A stretch of DNA of 10,257 nt from Desulfobacteraceae bacterium (GTDB taxonomy: Bacteria; Desulfobacterota; Desulfobacteria; Desulfobacterales; Desulfobacteraceae): NCBI GenBank assembly GCA_022712835.1, contig JAFLJU010000231.1:1-10257 (forward strand), read 5' to 3'. Within the stretch, counting starts at the first letter, position 1, and each line of letters begins with the position of its first letter. This document shows, piece by piece, positions 6,769 to 10,257 of the stretch. Position numbers and translations under genes: made by a program. A model generated the notes under the pieces. It had not been told where the DNA came from and did not search any database. It worked only from the letters and a program-made list of their open reading frames with translations.

Positions 6769-6810
6769 GATATAGTTCAGCCATATCACCATCACCCTGA
6801 AATCTATATC
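6769..6810 (+). promoter_or_regulatory. Bulged hairpin between pdxJ and the receiver-PAS gene
   Basis: GATATAGTTCAG (6769-6780) pairs with CTGAA-AT-CTATATC (6797-6810). This gives 12 Watson-Crick pairs interrupted by a two-base AT bulge, closing a 16-base loop that contains CCATATCACCATCACC. It ends 16 bases before the ATG at 6827, directly against the weak AAAGAAA ribosome site (about 6814-6820). There is no T-run after it, so it is not an intrinsic terminator. It could affect translation of the next gene, protect the pdxJ mRNA end, or, as an inverted repeat, bind a regulator. Confidence 0.55.
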
Positions 6811-6826
6811 GTTTAAAGAAATCGCC

Positions 6827-7825
6827 ATGAGACAAGAAACCATTCTGATAATAGATGATGAAATCTCCATCCGGGAAAGCCTCTCATGCTTTTTCCAGGA
6901 TCAAGGATATCGTACATTGACAGCTGAAAATGGTGAGGAAGGGCTGGAAATTTTTTCCAGGGAACGGGTGGATATTGTCATCACCGATTTAAGGATGCCC
7001 CGGAAAGACGGCATTGAGGTGATGAATACGATCCACGGACACAGCCCGGATACTCCCATGGTGGTCATTTCCGGGGTCGGTAAAAAAGAGGATATCATCA
7101 ACGCACTTCGCATGGGTGCCAAGGACTATATCACCAAACCCATTAAAGATCTGGAAATGATTCACCATGTTATTCGAAAAGCCCTTGAGAACAAACACCT
7201 GGTTGAAGAAAATAGACTATACAGAAAACAACTTGAGAAAAGCGAAGCCCGCTACCGCACCATCACCGAACAGATTGCAGAGGGTGTTTTCACAGTAGAT
7301 TCCCTGGAGAACCTGACCTTCACCAACCAGGCCTTCTGCAATATGTTGGGATATTCTTCACAAATCTTAAGCAACATGAATTTAAAGGCCCTTTCCACCC
7401 AGGACAGCTTTCGGATTATAGAACAGCAGACAAAATCCCGCAAAGATGGCCAGACCGGCCGGTATGAAATTCAAATGCTTGACAAAGAAAAAAACATTGT
7501 CCATGTAGAACTTGCCTGCAGTCCACTGTTAGATGATAAAAACCAGTACAATGGCGCCATAGCCGTTGTGAGAGACATCACAAAAATTATTGAACTCAGG
7601 AAACAATACCAGAAATTTTTAAAAACCCGGGGCAACAACACCAAGGATATGCTGGCCATCTGTGCAAATTGTAAAAGTGTCCGGGATAAAAAGAACGCCT
7701 GGGTTCAAATGGAAGATTTTTTTGTGGATATTGTTTTTTCCCATGGCATCTGTCCTGCTTGCTGTGAAAAGCTATATCCAGACTTTGATATATCTGAACT
7801 GGATGAAGAAAATTTTGATATTTAA
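6827..7825 (+). CDS. Response regulator: receiver, PAS, and C-terminal four-cysteine module
   Basis: A 332-residue cytoplasmic signalling protein in three parts. Residues 4-120 are a CheY-like receiver with acidic pair Asp10/Asp11, phospho-acceptor Asp54 (ITDLRMP), Ser82 and Lys104 (ITKP), so phosphorylation should be possible. A helical linker (about 115-140, probably coiled coil) leads into a PAS domain at about 141-256 (ITEQIAEGVFTVDS through IAVVRDIT). The end, 276-320, contains LAICANCKSVRD and GICPACCEKLYPDF: Cys279, Cys282, Cys309 and Cys312 form two CxxC pairs that would suit zinc or another metal. Similar ends occur on many receiver and PAS proteins of Deltaproteobacteria; I know of no established function. 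There is no DNA-binding, kinase, GGDEF or HD domain. The ribosome site is weak and a hairpin precedes it. It follows pdxJ by 74 bases and may be cotranscribed. No partner kinase is in view. Confidence 0.88.
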   Translation: MRQETILIIDDEISIRESLSCFFQDQGYRTLTAENGEEGLEIFSRERVDIVITDLRMPRKDGIEVMNTIHGHSPDTPMVVISGVGKKEDIINALRMGAKDYITKPIKDLEMIHHVIRKALENKHLVEENRLYRKQLEKSEARYRTITEQIAEGVFTVDSLENLTFTNQAFCNMLGYSSQILSNMNLKALSTQDSFRIIEQQTKSRKDGQTGRYEIQMLDKEKNIVHVELACSPLLDDKNQYNGAIAVVRDITKIIELRKQYQKFLKTRGNNTKDMLAICANCKSVRDKKNAWVQMEDFFVDIVFSHGICPACCEKLYPDFDISELDEENFDI

Positions 7826-7860
7826 TGTCTGAAGAACCGGTTTCCGCCATGATGATAATT

Positions 7861-8709
7861 TTACCCGTCCAGCAGGCCTGACGCCGCCGCTGCCTGGCTG
7901 ACCCCGCAATGATTATTGGAAGAAACCGTTTTAAAGAGCAGCTTCAGATCCGGGGCCGCATTGGCAACCAGAAACCCCTTTCCAGACCATTCCAGAAGAT
8001 CCTGATCATTATAGTCATTGCCCACTGAAATCACATCGGACTGGTTAATATTTAGGGTTGATGCCAACCAGGATGCGCCCTGACTTTTGGAAACCTGTTT
8101 GTGAAAGACTTCAATCCAGGAGGAGGAATGATCCAGGGGGGAGGTGGCCTGAATCACACTGTAGCCAAAAAGATCCGCCCGGATATCCGCCATCATCGCC
8201 ACAGAAACTTTCTCCGGAATAATGGCCAGCACCTGTGTAGCCGTATCGTACAAATCCTGACCATTGTTCAACGGTTTAGAAAATCGAGGAGACAATAGAA
8301 TTCGCGCCTGAAAATCTGGATTTTTTTTACCATGGGATTTATACAAAAAATATCGGGTATGGGGAATGGCCCGATGGACCATATAGTCCAATTTTCTGGC
8401 ATCAAAACAGGTGGTAATTTCCCTGATATCACTGGCTGCTACACAAAGTGATCGGATGATGGATCCTCGTGCAACCGCCAGGATACCGGCGCCCGTAGAA
8501 AAAATAAAATAATCCACTGGCAGCCTATCTCCCAGACCAATCTGTTCCAATGCCTGCTGAAGGGAAGATAAACTTCTTCCAGTGGCAATGGCAGTAACAA
8601 TATTATTGTTTCTCAACCGGGAAAGAGTGTCAAGGTCTTGCTGGGCGATCCTCTTTTCATCGGTCAGGAGGGTGCCGTCAAAATCGGTGATAAACAGGCT
8701 TTTTTTCAT
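7861..8709 (-). CDS. HAD-superfamily hydrolase, Cof type
   Basis: A 282-residue cytoplasmic phosphatase of the HAD superfamily with a Cof-type (C2) cap. Motif I is ITDFDGTLL with nucleophile Asp9 and acid/base Asp11. Motif II is AIATGRS with Thr43. The motif III lysine is near 208 (SKSQGASWLA). Motif IV is GNDYND at 230-235, a variant of GDGxND. The cap lies between motifs II and III, about residues 80-190. Family members dephosphorylate sugar phosphates, nucleotides or flavin and pyridoxal phosphates; the substrate cannot be told from sequence. I start it at the ATG of MKKSLF, which puts motif I at its usual place at the N-terminus. The frame stays open about 64 codons further but would overlap the receiver gene. 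It begins 19 bases after that gene ends, so the two are probably cotranscribed. Its stop is 35 bases from the converging receiver-PAS gene. Confidence 0.9.
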   Translation of the reverse strand: MKKSLFITDFDGTLLTDEKRIAQQDLDTLSRLRNNNIVTAIATGRSLSSLQQALEQIGLGDRLPVDYFIFSTGAGILAVARGSIIRSLCVAASDIREITTCFDARKLDYMVHRAIPHTRYFLYKSHGKKNPDFQARILLSPRFSKPLNNGQDLYDTATQVLAIIPEKVSVAMMADIRADLFGYSVIQATSPLDHSSSWIEVFHKQVSKSQGASWLASTLNINQSDVISVGNDYNDQDLLEWSGKGFLVANAAPDLKLLFKTVSSNNHCGVSQAAAASGLLDG

Positions 8710-8728
8710 ATATACCCCGGTCAAAAGG

Positions 8729-9160
8729 TTAGCCCCTTGATTTATGGAGGAGATCCTGAACAGTTTTAACCAGTGTTTCCATATCAAAGGGTTTCGAAAG
8801 AATTTTTGTGATGCAGACCGTCTGGATAATTTCAGATGGCAAGTCAACACCCGAACACATGATAACCGGCAAGTCAGGCCGCAGGGAGTGTATCTTTTCA
8901 ACCAACTTAACGCCAGTCATCCCAGGCATGATATAGTCCGTAATCAGCAAAGCATACCGGTCCTGATTTTTTTCAAACAACTCAAATGCCTGCTTTGAAT
9001 TTGTCATAATATCAACACAATATCCGTAATCCTCAAGCATTTCCCTGCCCACCTCTGCCAGATAGATTTCATCATCCACAAACAGAATGGTTTCATCTCC
9101 CTGGATCGCTTCAAGAGATCGGGGGGCAATATCCCCTGGCTGGTTTGGTATATGAATCAT
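8729..9160 (-). CDS. Stand-alone response-regulator receiver protein
   Basis: A 143-residue single-domain receiver. Residues 1-22 form a short polar leader. From GDETILFVDDE the CheY fold is complete: Asp29/Asp30 acidic pair, Asp75 phospho-acceptor (ITDYIMPGMTG), Ser103 (IMCSG) and Lys123 (ILSKPF). No output domain follows. The wording of the domain (ETILFVDDE, then E-x-x-x-x-x-LEDYGY, TDYIMPGMTGVKL, PVIMCSG) is what one sees in receivers attached to the end of hybrid histidine kinases in sulfate reducers, so it may descend from one. Upstream there is no kinase core, and a stop lies just before the start, so it is now a separate gene. The ATG at 9158-9160 has AGGAG eight bases upstream; an out-of-frame ATG sits four bases earlier. 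Likely roles are CheY- or Spo0F-like, as phosphate relay or protein-binding switch. The HAD gene follows after 19 bases. Confidence 0.9.
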   Translation of the reverse strand: MIHIPNQPGDIAPRSLEAIQGDETILFVDDEIYLAEVGREMLEDYGYCVDIMTNSKQAFELFEKNQDRYALLITDYIMPGMTGVKLVEKIHSLRPDLPVIMCSGVDLPSEIIQTVCITKILSKPFDMETLVKTVQDLLHKSRG

Positions 9161-9447
9161 ACATCACACTCCTTTTACGATACAAGGACCAGTATTCTTA
9201 ATCAATCGGTCTCTTTTATTTTATGAAAAAAAATAAGTTACTATCATCACAAAACAAGATATATTATTTTTTTTGCGTTGCCATCAATGTGTCCCCATTG
9301 GTATCTGTCCAATCAGCTACTATCTTGGGAACGATATCAAAAGACCCGGTATGTTGAAAAGGATTATTTTATTTGGTGCAAAGGATGGCGCTCTGGGACA
9401 ACACTCGAAAAAACCCAGGATAAATCAAACAATGAACAATTGGACTG

Positions 9448-9477
9448 ACTAAAAAATTTGACAACAACTAAAAAATT
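9448..9477 (+). repeat. Short direct repeat ACT-A6-TT
   Basis: ACTAAAAAATT occurs at 9448-9458 and again at 9467-9477, 19 bases apart start to start. The second copy lies in the spacer of the promoter-like element at 9458-9487. The sequence is A-rich, so chance is possible; it could be a pair of regulator sites or phased A-tracts. Confidence 0.4.
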
Positions 9478-9487
9478 GTGCTATCTG
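9458..9487 (+). promoter_or_regulatory. Possible sigma-70 promoter upstream of rsgA
   Basis: TTGACA (9458-9463, perfect -35), an 18-base spacer ending TGC, then TATCTG (9482-9487), an extended -10 type. The architecture matches the candidate in front of cvpA. Transcription would start near 9494, giving a leader of about 320 bases before the rsgA ATG at 9817. A weak CTGG/CCAG hairpin followed by eight Ts (9485-9511) overlaps the predicted start and argues partly against it. Confidence 0.4.
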
Positions 9488-9656
9488 GGTGAACCAGTTT
9501 GAATTTTTTTTAAAGGAATTTTTTTGTTTAAGAAATCATTAGATATTGTGTCAATCGTTGCCGACAAAAGGTATTGCTAATTCGGTAACAGGTTGATTTT
9601 AATTTAGTCCTAAAATTAATCGTTAGAAAAAAACGATATTCACCCTTTCATCGATA

Positions 9657-9703
9657 GAATCCATCTAGGATTCCGCAGTTATTGGTACGCCTTTCGTCAG
9701 CAA
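9657..9703 (+). other. Two adjacent hairpins in a GC-richer island
   Basis: GAATCC (9657-9662) and GGATTC (9668-9673) make a perfect 6-base stem with a 5-base loop. Nine bases on, TTGGTACG (9682-9689) pairs with CGTCAGCAA (9695-9703) with one mismatch and one bulge around CCTTT. They lie in 9641-9720, where GC is about 49 percent against 24-29 percent on either side. This could be a structured leader element for rsgA or a small RNA on either strand. It matches no riboswitch I recognise. Confidence 0.35.
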
Positions 9704-9760
9704 CCCTCCTCGGCTAAGATAATATTTTCACAAAAATATCAGTCTAACCATAGATAATTT

Positions 9761-9770
9761 GGTAATTACC
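9761..9770. other. Perfect 10-base palindrome, possible operator
   Basis: GGTAATTACC is fully self-complementary and is followed by an A-run (9772-9779). It ends 46 bases before the rsgA ATG, in a region where a regulator could bind. It could equally be chance in AT-rich DNA. Confidence 0.25.
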
Positions 9771-9816
9771 GAAAAAAAATACCAAAGACGCTATAAAAAA
9801 ATAGGTGCAACCAATA

Positions 9817-10257
9817 ATGATTAAAAAACAACTTACCATCAATGCAGACACATACGACATACGCCAGCCTCTTTTAAAATTAGGATGGGAGTCACATTTC
9901 CAGAATCATCTGGACAACATTAGCGATGACAACGTTTTCCCCGCCAGAATAGTAGGGGTACATAAAAATAGTTTTCTAATTAACCAGGGAAATACAGAAA
10001 GCCTCGTTGTAATTTCAGGAAGGTTAAATCACCAAAAAGAAAACCCGTTTCCCGTCACAGGAGATTGGGTCCTCGTACGGGACAAAGTGATCTCACAAGT
10101 CTTACCAAGAAAAAACATCTTGTCCAGAGGGGCCAGCGGCACACATGGTAAGCAATGTTCACTGTCGAGAAAAGAACAGATAATCGCTGCAAACCTTGAT
10201 ACCATTTTTATTGTTTGTGGTCTTGATCGGGATTTCAATTTACGACGATTGGAACGG
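9817..10257 (+). CDS. rsgA: Small-ribosomal-subunit biogenesis GTPase RsgA (5' part, cut by right edge)
   Basis: The first 147 codons are visible and stay open to the window edge. RsgA (YjeQ) is a circularly permuted GTPase that checks late maturation of the 30S subunit. The visible part carries an N-terminal leader of about 45 residues with [13 protein letters not shown], then the OB-fold ([38 protein letters not shown]), the [11 protein letters not shown] loop, and the opening of the GTPase domain, [29 protein letters not shown]. That last stretch is diagnostic: RsgA proteins have IAANIDTVFIV followed by D-x-D-FNLRR-x-ERYL. The G4, G1 and zinc-binding parts lie beyond the edge. The ATG at 9817 has AGGTG about nine bases upstream. 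It follows a long non-coding stretch and is probably the first gene of its own transcript. Its function in 30S maturation parallels ybeY and phoH, though they are separated by other genes. Confidence 0.88.
   Translation, partial: MIKKQLTINADTYDIRQPLLKLGWESHFQNHLDNISDDNVFPARIVGVHKNSFLINQGNTESLVVISGRLNHQKENPFPVTGDWVLVRDKVISQVLPRKNILSRGASGTHGKQCSLSRKEQIIAANLDTIFIVCGLDRDFNLRRLER

Larger units (their letters stand above)
9161..9816. other. 656-base AT-rich stretch without a convincing gene
   Basis: Between the receiver gene (minus) and rsgA (plus) no recognisable protein, tRNA or mobile element was found. Contents: the ribosome site of the receiver gene at its left end; an open 33-codon frame (plus, 9351-9452) and a 34-codon stop-to-stop frame (minus, about 9260-9364), neither recognised; a direct repeat and promoter-like element around 9448-9487; an A/T-flanked hairpin with T-run to 9511; several short inverted repeats from 9595 to 9740; and a palindrome at 9761-9770. 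GC is about 24-29 percent in most of the right half but about 49 percent in 9641-9720, which suggests that island is constrained. Confidence 0.6.

Noticed and set aside
7826..7860. Shared terminator between the converging receiver-PAS and HAD genes
   Set aside because: The 35-base gap holds only the short palindrome AACCGGTT, with no stem plus T-run on either strand.
8710..8901. 64-codon upstream extension of the HAD gene
   Set aside because: It overlaps the receiver gene in another frame and would push catalytic motif I far from the N-terminus; the ATG at 8709 fits the family.
9683..9698. Second sigma-54-like site (TGGTACG-CCTT) upstream of rsgA
   Set aside because: The -12 position reads GT instead of the essential GC at the correct spacing.
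1..10257. CRISPR array, tRNA or rRNA genes, insertion sequences, toxin-antitoxin or defence genes
   Set aside because: No regular repeat-spacer pattern, cloverleaf, transposase or defence motif was found; mazG here is the two-repeat housekeeping enzyme, without a mazEF pair.

Overview
The window looks like chromosomal DNA of a motile Gram-negative bacterium of the Desulfobacterota, probably a Desulfobacterales-type sulfate reducer. This is inferred from the moderate-to-low GC content, a flagellar gene with a textbook sigma-54 promoter, the phoH-pgpH-ybeY-pdxJ gene order, and a receiver-PAS protein ending in a four-cysteine module often seen in that group. No RNA gene, CRISPR array, insertion sequence or defence system is visible.

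Layout. Positions 2-238 carry the 3' end of flgM (anti-sigma-28 factor, cut by the left edge), closing in an imperfect hairpin. A near-perfect sigma-54 promoter (361-377) then drives an unrecognised 161-residue gene (423-908), probably flagellar. On the minus strand, cvpA (2241 to 1720) and mazG (1732 to 896) form a tight pair that runs toward it, and the two 3' ends overlap by 13 bases. A 120-base divergent region separates cvpA from the plus-strand operon phoH (2362-3306), pgpH (3281-5653), ybeY (5550-6014) and pdxJ (6033-6752). phoH/pgpH overlap by 26 bases and pgpH/ybeY by 104 bases. After a bulged hairpin (6769-6810) comes a receiver-PAS-Cys4 protein (6827-7825). Converging on it from the minus strand are a stand-alone receiver (9160 to 8729) and a HAD phosphatase (8709 to 7861). 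About 650 bases without a convincing gene follow. They are AT-rich, with one GC-richer, hairpin-prone island at 9641-9720. The window ends inside rsgA (from 9817).

How the genes relate. phoH, ybeY and rsgA belong to RNA and ribosome maturation or quality control. pgpH is a membrane HD phosphodiesterase of the family that hydrolyses cyclic di-AMP. mazG and the HAD protein are nucleotide or phosphate housekeeping enzymes, and pdxJ makes vitamin B6. The two receiver proteins lack DNA-binding and kinase domains, so they probably act through protein partners. Most of the window is conserved core genome. The less ordinary items are the sigma-54-driven unknown gene, the long pgpH/ybeY overlap, the Cys4 module on the receiver-PAS protein, the hairpin before it, and the structured leader-like region before rsgA.
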